This document shows, piece by piece, positions 25,235 to 33,341 of a DNA stretch of 64,000 nucleotides (position 1 is the first letter of the stretch; each line of letters starts with the position of its first letter). The stretch lies in assembly GCF_900016645.1 (NCBI RefSeq), contig NZ_CDGJ01000132.1; one strand, given 5' to 3'. The position numbers were made by a program, and so were the translations under genes. The stretch comes from Acididesulfobacillus acetoxydans (GTDB lineage: Bacteria; Bacillota; Desulfitobacteriia; Desulfitobacteriales; Desulfitobacteriaceae). The notes below the pieces were generated by a model that did not search any database, was not told the DNA's origin, and saw only the letters and a list, made by a program, of their open reading frames with translations.

Positions 25235-26692
25235 ATGCCTGCCAAAAGTAATTATGTGGCTAACGCCACCCCCCTGTTTAGTATCCTGTCCCCGGCTCAA
25301 TGTGAAGAAATCTTCCTAGCAGCCGAGGAGGTTCTCGAACGTACCGGCGTAACGGTCCATGATGAGGAGGCTCGCGATATTCTGAAAAAAGCAGGTTGTT
25401 GGCTTGACGGGATCCGGGTGCGCATTCCTTCGGCCGTGGTCAACCAGGCCTTGAATTCTGTGCCGAAAAGGGTAACCCTTTGCAATAGCCGCACCGGTTC
25501 CCGGGATGTGCTGTTGGAAGGAAACAACGCTTACTTTGGCACGGGGTCTGACACCCCTTTTACCATTGATCCGTATACGGGCCGGCGCCGGCGTTCGACC
25601 AAGCAGTCCGTGGGTTGGGCCTGCAAAGTAATTGATGCCTTGCCCAACTTGGACTTTGTCATGTCCCTGGGAATCGTGCAGGATGTTCCCCTGCTCATAT
25701 CGGACCGCCACCAATTTGAGGCTCAGGTTCTCAACACAAGCAAACCGATTGTGACGACCGCCCATGACATCTATGGTTTCGCTGACATTATTGAGATGTG
25801 CGAGATCATTGCCGGAGGAGAGGAAGAGTTGCGGCGCAATCCTTTTATGACGCTTTATGCCGAGCCGATCTCTCCCCTGCAGCATGCCTGGGAGGCGGCG
25901 TCCAAGTTGGTGCTGGCCGCCCGGAAAGGGCTTCCGGTTGTCTATACGCCTTGTGTTATGGCGGGTGGGACGGTTCCGGCGACGATGGCTGGGGTGCTCA
26001 CCAATGGCCTGGCCGAGTCCCTCAGCGGATTGGTGATTAACCAAGCGACCAGAGAAGGTTCCCCGTTTATTATGGGCGGCGTCTTTACCATTATGGATAT
26101 GTCGAGTACAATTTTCAGTTATGGCTCTCCGGAGTTTAATCTATTGATGTCGGCATTGGCGGATATGGCTCATTACCTGAAGCTGCCGATGTTTGGCACA
26201 GCCGGGTGCAGCGATGCCTGTGTCGTCGACGAACAGGCAGGCATTGAAGCCGCCCTGTCGATCGCCATGACAGCCTTGTCCGGACCTAATCTAAATCACG
26301 ATGTAGGCTATATTGAATACGGATCGACATCCTCCCTGGAGTATCTTACGATCAATAACGACGTGATCGGCATGGCCCGTCGTCTCGTGCGTGGCATCAA
26401 GGTCAATGACGAGACGTTGGCGCTGGATCTGATTGACAAGGTGGGTCCGGGGGGACATTTCTTAGCCGAGGATCACACGATGAAATACTTCAAGACAGAG
26501 ACGTATTATCCGGAACTGATTAACCGGCAGCGGTATGATGCCTGGAAGGAAAACGGGAGCAAGACCCTGTTCCAGCGTGCCAATGAAAAAGTCAAAGACA
26601 TCATCGAGAATTATCAGCCCGAGCCGTTGCCCCAAGACGTTCAGAAAAGGATCCGAGCCATCGTCGAACGGGCGGAACAAAAAGTCCATTAA
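25235..26692 (+). CDS. MttB-family (non-pyrrolysine) amine methyltransferase, type A, copy 2
   Basis: A corrinoid-dependent amine methyltransferase, 485 aa, no internal TAG. It carries the type A signature of the protein at 10698: GTGSDTPFTIDP, MSLGIVQDVP, TTAHDIYGFADI, YAEPISPLQH, FIMGGVFTIMDM, TAGCSD and VGPGGHFLAEDHT. ATG 25235 follows AAAGGAGGAGG. It is followed after 33 bases by the hydantoinase-like ASKHA gene. Glycine betaine is the best guess for one of the two types, from the neighbouring importers and betaine-forming genes. Confidence 0.88.
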   Translation: MPAKSNYVANATPLFSILSPAQCEEIFLAAEEVLERTGVTVHDEEARDILKKAGCWLDGIRVRIPSAVVNQALNSVPKRVTLCNSRTGSRDVLLEGNNAYFGTGSDTPFTIDPYTGRRRRSTKQSVGWACKVIDALPNLDFVMSLGIVQDVPLLISDRHQFEAQVLNTSKPIVTTAHDIYGFADIIEMCEIIAGGEEELRRNPFMTLYAEPISPLQHAWEAASKLVLAARKGLPVVYTPCVMAGGTVPATMAGVLTNGLAESLSGLVINQATREGSPFIMGGVFTIMDMSSTIFSYGSPEFNLLMSALADMAHYLKLPMFGTAGCSDACVVDEQAGIEAALSIAMTALSGPNLNHDVGYIEYGSTSSLEYLTINNDVIGMARRLVRGIKVNDETLALDLIDKVGPGGHFLAEDHTMKYFKTETYYPELINRQRYDAWKENGSKTLFQRANEKVKDIIENYQPEPLPQDVQKRIRAIVERAEQKVH

Positions 26693-26725
26693 GTTTAGGA
26701 TGGGTGGGGAATGGAGTGACTGACA

Positions 26726-28690
26726 ATGCCTTTGGTGTTGGGAATTGACACAGGCGGAACGTTTACGGACGGTGTGCTGCTCGACGTCAACACTAAAGAG
26801 GTTAAGAGAAAGGCCAAGGCATTCACGACGCGCGAAGATTTATCCATTGGCATCCGCAACTGTATTGACAATATCCGCGATTTGGATCCTCGCCAGGTTC
26901 ATCTCGTTTCTCTTTCCACCACCCTGGCTACGAATGCCATTGTAGAAGGACGGGGTTGCCGGGTCGGGCTGATCCTCATCGGACATGAGCCAACGGGCGA
27001 CCTCCCCGCCCAACGGACTTTCGTAGTCGCGGGCGGGCATGACATTAAAGGTGCGCCGGTTGCGGAACTTGACCTCGAAGCTGTTCGCCGGGCCGTGGTG
27101 GACATGCGGGGGCAGGTCGATACCGTAGCTATTTCCGGTTATCTGAGCATTCGCAATCCTGAACATGAACAGAGCGTTGGCCGAATGGTCCGGGAGCTAT
27201 GGGATGTGCCGGTCATTTGTGCGCACCAGCTCACAACCACTTTGGGCTTTCATGAGAGGACGGTAACCGCCTGTTTGAATGCCAGGCTGTTGCCGATTAT
27301 CGCCGAACTCCTGATAGCGGTCAAAGAGGTCCTGAAAGAGAAAGGCATACGGGCTCCTCTCATGGTCGTGAAAGGGGACGGGTCCTTAATGAGCGAGGAG
27401 ATAACGCGGGAAAAGCCCATAGAGACCTTATTGTCGGGGCCGGCGGCCAGTATAGTGGGGGCAACCTTTTTGACCGGAAGTGAATCCGCCTTGGCTTTGG
27501 ATATGGGCGGTACGACCACAGATATTGCGATTCTGGAAAGAGGCCGCCCCCGCATGAACAGGGAAGGAGCCACGGTGGGCGGATGGAAAACCCGGGCTGA
27601 GGCGGCGGAAATCAGCACGTTCGGTCTGGGTGGAGACAGTTATGTACAAGTATCCCCTGACCGGAAGCTGACTATTGGCCCTAAAAGGGTTTGGCCCCTG
27701 GCGGTCGTCGCGCAGAGGTTTCCTCATTTGGTTGAAGAGCTGGCCCGATCTGACCCCGATAGGAGTATCATCGACGCTCAACCGGCTGATTGTTGGATGC
27801 TGCTTAAGAAACCGGCTGGAAAAGATAGGTGGAGTAATTCGGAACGGCAAGTTGTAGAGGCCCTGGAGGACGGTGCCCACAACATTTTCACCCTGGCGGA
27901 GCGATTGGGGCGGGACCCAAATTTGTTGCCGCTGAAAGGATTGGAACAGGCCCAGGTGTTGGGGAGAATTTCCTTTACCCCTACGGATCTGCTGCACGGT
28001 CTGGGGATTTTCACCAACTATAATGTGGCGGCGGCTACCGGGGGCGCACGGATTCTTGCCCGCCGCCTGCGCCTGGATACGGATCGCTTTGCTGAAAGGG
28101 TTTGGCGAGAAATCGAAGCCGGCCTGTGCCTGAACGTCCTGCAAAGTTTGGCTGATCGGGAGGGTTTGCAGGCCAAATTGGGAAGCGAACCGGGTGCTGC
28201 GTTCGTCTTGAGTTCCATGCTGGCCGGGAAAGACAGTTACGGGTTCAAAACGGAGGTCCACTTGGGATACCCGATTGTGGCTCTGGGTGCGCCTGTCTCC
28301 GCTTACCTGCCGCCTGTCGGCAAGATTCTGCACACTCAGGTGTTAATTCCGCCTCATGCCGAGGTCGCCAATGCCGTTGGGGCCGCCTCCGGTCAGGTGG
28401 TGGAGACACTCCGCGTCCTGATCAAGCCCAACAGCGGAGGAGGTTTTGTGGTGCATGCGCCTTGGGGACGGGAAGCTTTTTTAAACTTGTCAGAGGCCGA
28501 AAGTTATGCCCTGGAAACGGCTGAAGCGGTTGCTTTGCAAAATGCCAAACGGGCGGGGGCTGTTAATCCCGAAGTTTTGGTCGAAAAACAGGAGGTGGTG
28601 AGTCATACGGCCGGAGCGAATGACGATGTCGTGTTTCTCGAAATGCGCATTATGGCTACGGCTGTTGGGCATCCCCGTTGGGAGGAGTGA
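26726..28690 (+). CDS. Hydantoinase/oxoprolinase-like (HyuA) ASKHA-fold protein
   Basis: A 654-aa protein of the HyuA/oxoprolinase family with the actin-like ATPase fold. The N-terminal phosphate loop is GIDTGGTFTDG (residues 5-15) and a second one is DMGGTTTDI near 262-270. HyuA family members normally couple ATP to ring opening of hydantoin-like compounds together with a HyuB subunit, but no HyuB is present here. The gene lies inside the methyltransferase operon, between a type A MttB and a DUF1638 gene. It has few cysteines and no ferredoxin-like cluster, so it is not a RamA-type corrinoid activase by sequence, yet ASKHA ATPases do that job elsewhere. A role in corrinoid reactivation or in opening a cyclic betaine is possible and unproven. 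Confidence 0.82.
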   Translation: MPLVLGIDTGGTFTDGVLLDVNTKEVKRKAKAFTTREDLSIGIRNCIDNIRDLDPRQVHLVSLSTTLATNAIVEGRGCRVGLILIGHEPTGDLPAQRTFVVAGGHDIKGAPVAELDLEAVRRAVVDMRGQVDTVAISGYLSIRNPEHEQSVGRMVRELWDVPVICAHQLTTTLGFHERTVTACLNARLLPIIAELLIAVKEVLKEKGIRAPLMVVKGDGSLMSEEITREKPIETLLSGPAASIVGATFLTGSESALALDMGGTTTDIAILERGRPRMNREGATVGGWKTRAEAAEISTFGLGGDSYVQVSPDRKLTIGPKRVWPLAVVAQRFPHLVEELARSDPDRSIIDAQPADCWMLLKKPAGKDRWSNSERQVVEALEDGAHNIFTLAERLGRDPNLLPLKGLEQAQVLGRISFTPTDLLHGLGIFTNYNVAAATGGARILARRLRLDTDRFAERVWREIEAGLCLNVLQSLADREGLQAKLGSEPGAAFVLSSMLAGKDSYGFKTEVHLGYPIVALGAPVSAYLPPVGKILHTQVLIPPHAEVANAVGAASGQVVETLRVLIKPNSGGGFVVHAPWGREAFLNLSEAESYALETAEAVALQNAKRAGAVNPEVLVEKQEVVSHTAGANDDVVFLEMRIMATAVGHPRWEE

Positions 28691-28700
28691 AAGTGAAAAC

Positions 28701-29348
28701 ATGAAAGGGAAAGTCCTGGCGTGTCAGACTATGGCGGACGAAGTTCAAAAGGTCCTCCCGCCCGATCTAGATCTGGAACTGCTGCCATATGCCTTGCATC
28801 GTGTGCCGCAGCGGCTGCAGTCCGAACTTCAGAAACGCATTGATGCCGATACCGACCATGATACTCTGCTCTTTGGTTACGGCCTGTGTTCCTATGGTGT
28901 GGTCAATCTCTGCTCTGAACGCCACACTCTGGTCATTCCGAGGGTGCATGACTGCATTAGTCTCCTGATGGGTGCACGCGAAATTTACGACCGCGAGTTC
29001 GCGAAACATCCGGCCACGATATATTTGAGTAAAGGCTGGATCGATCAGGGGGCCGAACCTTTGGCCGAGTTTAAGAATTATGCTGAAACGTATGGCAACG
29101 AGGATGCGCAATGGATGATTGATACGCAATACAAGCATTATCAGCGGGTCGTTTTGATCGATACCGGGGTCGGCTGCCGAGAGGAACTTGCGCTGTACAC
29201 AAGAAGCGTAGCACGGTTTCTCAACGTTGCTTATGATGAGCATCCTGGTTCCGTGAGACTTTTGACCAAACTCTTCCGGGGGGACTGGGATCGGGAATTT
29301 GTGGTCATACCCCCCGGCAGGATGGTTATGCAACGCAGTTTTCTTTGA
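28701..29348 (+). CDS. DUF1638-family protein
   Basis: A 215-aa cytoplasmic protein of the uncharacterised DUF1638 family. Family hallmarks are visible: LACQTM near the start, LFGYGLCSYG near residues 55-64, NLCSERHTLVIPRVHDCISLLMG, and a second-half VLIDTG. Several conserved cysteines and histidines could bind a metal or a corrinoid. ATG 28701 follows GGGAGGAG, 10 bases after the HyuA-like stop. The tight spacing with HyuA and the nearby MtgA gene argues for a role in the methyltransfer pathway. Confidence 0.85.
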   Translation: MKGKVLACQTMADEVQKVLPPDLDLELLPYALHRVPQRLQSELQKRIDADTDHDTLLFGYGLCSYGVVNLCSERHTLVIPRVHDCISLLMGAREIYDREFAKHPATIYLSKGWIDQGAEPLAEFKNYAETYGNEDAQWMIDTQYKHYQRVVLIDTGVGCREELALYTRSVARFLNVAYDEHPGSVRLLTKLFRGDWDREFVVIPPGRMVMQRSFL

Positions 29349-29472
29349 CATTCCTCCACCCCCGAAGAGGTGGGGTTCCCGGCAGAGGATAAGGTCTTCA
29401 GCGGCTGCCAGGGGAACTAGATTAAATAATTTGTCTGAACGTCCCTTGTTCCCGTTGAGAGGAGGTTAGTAC

Positions 29473-30270
29473 ATGTTGATAATCGGCGAACTAATCAACA
29501 CCAGTCGGAAAGCTATTAGGCCCGCCGTCGAGCGGAAGGATACGGCCTTTATCCAAGACTTGGCCCAAAGACAGGTGGAGGCAGGCGCACATTACGTCGA
29601 TGTGAATTGCGGCACTTTGGTGCATGATGAGGTCCAGACGATGGAATGGCTCGTGGATACGGTTCAGGAAGCGGTGTCTCAGCCTCTTTGTATCGACACG
29701 CCTCGGGCGGAAGCGATGGAAGCCGGGCTGGCCGGGGTCAAAAACGGCCAACCGATGGTAAACTCTATCACCGCCGAGAAGGAGCGCTATGCAAGAATTC
29801 TGCCTCTGGTTCTAAAATACAAGGCGAAAGTTGTGGCTTTGTGCATGGATGACAAAGGTGTGCCGGCTTCAGCGGAAGAGCGTATCACCATTATTCGCCG
29901 TCTGGTGACGGATCTGACGGCGGACGGCGTCCCGGAGGATGATATCTACCTGGATCCCCTGATTACGCCTATCAGCACCGGGGATCACTATGGTCAGGCA
30001 GTTCTGGAGACCGTCCGTTTTATCCGGAGGGAATATCCACGGGTTCACGCCGTCTGTGGCTTGAGCAACATTTCCTACGGGTTGCCCAACCGTAAGATTT
30101 TGAACCGGGCGTTCATGATTCAGACCATGGCGGCAGGTATGGATGCCTACATTCTTGATCCATTGGACAAAGCGATGATGGGTTTCGTCTATGCCTCCCA
30201 GGCGCTTTTGGGCCAGGATAGTTACTGTGGGCAGTATCTAAGTGCCCACAGAAGCGGACTTTTCGAGTAA
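29473..30270 (+). CDS. mtgA: Methyl-corrinoid:tetrahydrofolate methyltransferase (MtgA/AcsE-like)
   Basis: A pterin-binding TIM-barrel methyltransferase, 265 aa, which takes the methyl group from the methylated corrinoid protein and forms methyl-tetrahydrofolate. Pterin-binding family motifs are visible: IIGELINTSRK at the N-terminus, YVDVNCGT, LCIDTPRAEAME, NSITAEKERY, and CGLSNISYGLPNRK. Length and pattern match MtgA of glycine betaine metabolism and the AcsE methyltransferase. ATG 29473 follows GAGGAGG. As the only such enzyme in the window and the last gene of operon 2, it is the likely common exit for methyl groups from all MttB/corrinoid pairs. Confidence 0.87.
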   Translation: MLIIGELINTSRKAIRPAVERKDTAFIQDLAQRQVEAGAHYVDVNCGTLVHDEVQTMEWLVDTVQEAVSQPLCIDTPRAEAMEAGLAGVKNGQPMVNSITAEKERYARILPLVLKYKAKVVALCMDDKGVPASAEERITIIRRLVTDLTADGVPEDDIYLDPLITPISTGDHYGQAVLETVRFIRREYPRVHAVCGLSNISYGLPNRKILNRAFMIQTMAAGMDAYILDPLDKAMMGFVYASQALLGQDSYCGQYLSAHRSGLFE

Positions 30271-30497
30271 TTTCATCCGGACGAAAGTCGGAGGATTGAC
30301 TGAAGCACAGCTAGTCCGGTTAGTCGGCCCTGGCAAAGGGTTTTGCCGGTAAAACTCTGCCTGAGGTTCGGTCCAGGCGTAACGCGACGTGTGTAGACCC
30401 GATTTTAAGCCTTATTCGTTGGAAGAGATAAAACGGCATTTCACCATGAAAATCAGACTGTTGGGCGCTGATGTCTGTTCAGCTGGGGCGGCCGTGT
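30271..30497. other. Gap before the gbsR-like promoter
   Basis: No gene seen. It contains CCGGT/ACCGG-type short inverted repeats around 30316-30350 and a GG/GC arrangement at 30331-30346 that misses the sigma-54 spacing by one base. Confidence 0.4.
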
Positions 30498-30541
30498 TAT
30501 AATTAAAATTGTAGACGGTGTACAGAAAAAACTGAATAAAC
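30498..30541 (+). promoter_or_regulatory. GbsR-type promoter and downstream operator, copy 1
   Basis: A TATAAT -10 element (30498-30503) is followed 22 bp later by a 22-bp motif (30520-30541, core ACAGAAAAAACTGAAT). The same motif, 20 of 22 bases identical, occurs with the same 22-bp offset at 41357-41400. It would sit at about +10 to +30 of the transcript. Bacillus GbsR is known to repress from a site downstream of the transcription start, as a roadblock; the position here fits that mode and autoregulation. Confidence 0.65.
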
Positions 30542-30558
30542 TATATGGATGAAATAAG

Positions 30559-31143
30559 GTGAAGAATCTGGATGATACACATGTTGCTAAGAGAAACCCG
30601 GAGACAGAAGATATCGAAGAGATGCGTGAACTTGTGATCGAGGCGATGTCCCAGACCATGTCTTTGTACGGGTTCAATGCCACGGTCGGGCGCCTTTGCG
30701 GGATCTTGTTTTTTGCCAAGGAGCCTATGAGTCTGGACGACATGAGTCAGGCCATGGGCATGAGTAAAACAAGTGTCTGCACAACCATCAAGACCCTGGT
30801 GGGTGCTAAGGCGGCAAAACAGGTGTGGCTGCGCGGAACCCGCAAGGACATGTATGTGGCGGAGAAGAACTTTTTTCAGTATTTCAGCGATTTCTTTTGC
30901 AATAACTTACGAACGGAGGTTGCCCTTAATTTTGCCGTTCTCGATAAGGTATTGCCGTTGTATGAAAAAATCTTGGCCGGTGAAAGTCGTTCGCCAACGA
31001 GAGCAGAGGCTGAGGAGGATTTCAGCAAATTATTAGAGGTTAAGCGATATTACACCTGGCTGGATTCTTTCGTCAAACAATATTTGGAGGACCTGAAAAT
31101 ACTTCAGCTTCCCAATCCTGCCGAGTCCCCGGACGAACCATGA
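30559..31143 (+). CDS. gbsR: GbsR-like MarR-type repressor
   Basis: A 194-aa winged-helix regulator of the GbsR/MarR group. The DNA-binding part is at about residues 35-95 (GRLCGILFFAKEPMSLDDM, MGMSKTSVCTTIKTL), followed by a helical ligand or dimerisation half. In Bacillus, GbsR senses choline and represses choline-to-betaine genes. Here it is followed by a type III alcohol dehydrogenase and, further on, a betaine-aldehyde-type dehydrogenase, so the same role is likely. The start is GTG 30559 with a weak AAGG-like site, which may be influenced by the operator just upstream. Confidence 0.8.
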   Translation: MKNLDDTHVAKRNPETEDIEEMRELVIEAMSQTMSLYGFNATVGRLCGILFFAKEPMSLDDMSQAMGMSKTSVCTTIKTLVGAKAAKQVWLRGTRKDMYVAEKNFFQYFSDFFCNNLRTEVALNFAVLDKVLPLYEKILAGESRSPTRAEAEEDFSKLLEVKRYYTWLDSFVKQYLEDLKILQLPNPAESPDEP

Positions 31144-31318
31144 CCACGCTCACAGATGAAGTGTAAACCGTGCTCGAACTAAAAACGAAATAAAATCTGC
31201 CGGGTGGATTCGGGATGAGATGGGTGAAGGATAGGATGAACATTTTGAGAGCATGGTGTCTTTTGTGATCCCAAGATTCACAGACTAGGTCAAATAATGT
31301 AAAGGGGTGCTGAAAAGA

Positions 31319-32497
31319 ATGCGTTTGGAAAGAGCTTTTAAAGTCAAAACCTTCGAAATGCCAACTGCTATCAAACATGGTTTGGGTGCACTCGGACAAC
31401 TGGCAGATGAACTTGCGCTGCTTGGAGTCAAGAAACCGTTACTTGTCACAGACCAGGGAGTAGTTAAGGCAGGGTTACTGGGAAAGATGGTTGATGTTTT
31501 GGACAGCAACCATTCCCGATACGCCGTTTTTGACCAGGTTAAATCGGATCCGCCCGTTGAGCTGGTGGGACAAGGAACAGAAATCTATCGCAGCAAGGGC
31601 TGTGACGGCTTGATTGCTATGGGCGGAGGCAGCCCCATGGATACGGCCAAAGCCATTGGGGTGGAAGTGGCCCACGGAGGGAGCATCTTAGACTACGAAG
31701 CGGCGGACGGGAAACTGCCGTTGACCAAGCGCATTCCTCCTTTGATTGCCATACCGACGACGGCGGGCACGGGCAGCGAAGTGAGCCAGTGGGCGGTCAT
31801 CACGGATCCGAAGCGGCAGTTTAAGTTTAACGTGGGTGGTCCGCTGATTGCGGCACACGTCGCTTTGATTGATCCCATGCTCCATGTCTCACTGCCGGCA
31901 AACGTGACGGCCGCGACTGGAATGGACGCCTTGTGTCACGCCATTGAATGCTATACTTCGCACTATGCCCAGTCCCCTACGGATGCCGTGGCTTTGCTGG
32001 CCGTTGATTACGCGGCCCGGTACCTGCGGCGGGCCTACGCCTACGGCAACGACTTGGAGGCGCGTTATGGCATGGCGATGTCGGCCATGCTGGCAGGCAT
32101 TTCTTACGGCAGTGAGAGCGCGGGTGCGGTTCACGCCATGGCCCAAACGCTGGGTGGTATCGTTTCTATTCCTCATGGGGTCGCGGTGGGCGCTTTGTTG
32201 GCTCCGGTTATGGAATACAATTGGATGGGTTGGCCGGATAAATATAAGAGAATTGCTCAGATGATGGGGGTCGATACGAACGGAATGGATGAGAGGGGGG
32301 CAGCTTTGTCCGCCGTGAAGGCTGTGGCAGACCTCGCTCAAGACGTCGGGATTCCTTCTTTGAGGGACTATGGGATTACGGAGCAAGACATCCCCCGCTT
32401 AGCTAAGGAAGCAGCGCATGACCCTCAAACCGTAGAAAATACGCGGGACATAGATGAACGGGGATACGAGGCCATTTACCGCAAAGCGTTGACCTAA
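31319..32497 (+). CDS. gbsB: Iron-containing (type III) alcohol dehydrogenase, GbsB-like choline dehydrogenase candidate
   Basis: An NAD(P)-dependent alcohol dehydrogenase of 392 aa. The dinucleotide-binding half has GGGSPMDTAKAIG (about residues 98-110), and the iron-binding half has the typical DALCHAIECYTS with aspartate and histidine ligands, then VHAMAQTLGG and SIPHGVAVG supplying further histidines. In the Gbs context it would oxidise choline to betaine aldehyde; other amino alcohols are possible. ATG 31319 is chosen, 11 bases after AAAGGGG; GTG 31307 overlaps that site. It lies about 175 bases after the gbsR-like gene with no terminator between, so co-transcription is likely. Confidence 0.82.
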   Translation: MRLERAFKVKTFEMPTAIKHGLGALGQLADELALLGVKKPLLVTDQGVVKAGLLGKMVDVLDSNHSRYAVFDQVKSDPPVELVGQGTEIYRSKGCDGLIAMGGGSPMDTAKAIGVEVAHGGSILDYEAADGKLPLTKRIPPLIAIPTTAGTGSEVSQWAVITDPKRQFKFNVGGPLIAAHVALIDPMLHVSLPANVTAATGMDALCHAIECYTSHYAQSPTDAVALLAVDYAARYLRRAYAYGNDLEARYGMAMSAMLAGISYGSESAGAVHAMAQTLGGIVSIPHGVAVGALLAPVMEYNWMGWPDKYKRIAQMMGVDTNGMDERGAALSAVKAVADLAQDVGIPSLRDYGITEQDIPRLAKEAAHDPQTVENTRDIDERGYEAIYRKALT

Positions 32498-32542
32498 CCG
32501 GCGAGCGCTGTGGTCGACGGAATACACGAAGGAGGGGCCCGA

Positions 32543-33301
32543 ATGAATAAGGAAGAGGGGATCAAGACCGACATCATGGAGGAGGCTGAGCGCGTTTGGA
32601 GGGCCGCCGACAACTTCGGTATTCTGTTGCGGTTGATTGGCGGGTTGGCTGTGCGGGTGCACTCTGAGTCATCGTTGTTGCCGGCTCTGGCAAGAAACTA
32701 TAAAGACCTTGATTTTGCCACGCAAGCGGGGAACGTTCCCCGCCTAACCAATTTGCTAAAAGAACTGGGCTATGTGCCGGATAAAGCCTTCAACGCCCTG
32801 AATATGGGAAGGAGGCAGCTGTTTTACGAAACAGAAAGCAACAGGCAGCTGGATCTTTTTGTGGACACTTTTGAGATGTGCCATACGATACCCTTGCATG
32901 ACCGATTGAAGGTGGAAAAGATGACGATCCCCCTGGCTGAACTCTTTTTATCGAAAATCCAAATTATCCAGCTTAATGAAAAGGACGTGAAGGACCTGTT
33001 TGCCTTGCTGCTGGATCATAAGATTGCCGCCGGAGATAAGGAGGTGATTAACAGGGATATTATCGCAGAGAGGACGGCCAAGGACTGGGGGTTTTTTCAC
33101 ACGATCGAGTTGAATTTGGCCAAACTGCGCCTTTTGATCAATAACTATGAGCTTGGGGAAAAGGATGGGGAGAAAATACTGCTGGCTATTGAGGCAATTT
33201 TGGAGGTCATGAACCGCAGCAAAAAGGGTCTTAATTGGCAGATGCGAAGTAAGATTGGCGAAAAACTAATGTGGTATAAGCTCCCGGAAGAGGTGGGTTA
33301 A
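32543..33301 (+). CDS. Nucleotidyltransferase-fold protein (MNT/AbiEii-like)
   Basis: A 252-aa protein with the start of a minimal nucleotidyltransferase fold: LIGGLAVRVHSE near residues 28-39, then NYKDLDFAT with the paired acidic residues, and a third acidic position in RQLDLFVDTFEM. Members transfer nucleotides to proteins, antibiotics or RNA, and some are toxins. The second half is helical. ATG 32543 follows GAAGGAGGGG. It lies between the choline-type dehydrogenase and an amino-acid-type permease, 46 bases after the former, and is probably in the same operon; its role there is unknown. Confidence 0.65.
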   Translation: MNKEEGIKTDIMEEAERVWRAADNFGILLRLIGGLAVRVHSESSLLPALARNYKDLDFATQAGNVPRLTNLLKELGYVPDKAFNALNMGRRQLFYETESNRQLDLFVDTFEMCHTIPLHDRLKVEKMTIPLAELFLSKIQIIQLNEKDVKDLFALLLDHKIAAGDKEVINRDIIAERTAKDWGFFHTIELNLAKLRLLINNYELGEKDGEKILLAIEAILEVMNRSKKGLNWQMRSKIGEKLMWYKLPEEVG

Positions 33302-33341
33302 TCAGATATTGTTAAATTAGATATTAGGGAGGGTTAGACCA

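Noticed and set aside
10698..26692. Pyrrolysine-dependent methyltransferases
   Set aside because: All MttB-family genes are open from start to stop without an internal TAG, so they belong to the non-pyrrolysine branch. No pyl genes are visible.
26726..28690. RamA-type corrinoid activase
   Set aside because: The protein has the ASKHA phosphate motifs but lacks the iron-sulfur cysteine cluster and the domain order of RamA or RACo; it fits HyuA better.
29350..29380. CCACC/GGTGG hairpin resembling an IS200/IS605 end
   Set aside because: Only five paired bases, no transposase gene or second end nearby; more likely a weak hairpin between DUF1638 and mtgA.
30331..30346. Sigma-54-like promoter TGGCAAAGGGTTTTGC
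   Set aside because: The GG and GC elements are separated by 11 instead of 10 bases, which is not tolerated by sigma-54; the sequence is also a short inverted repeat.
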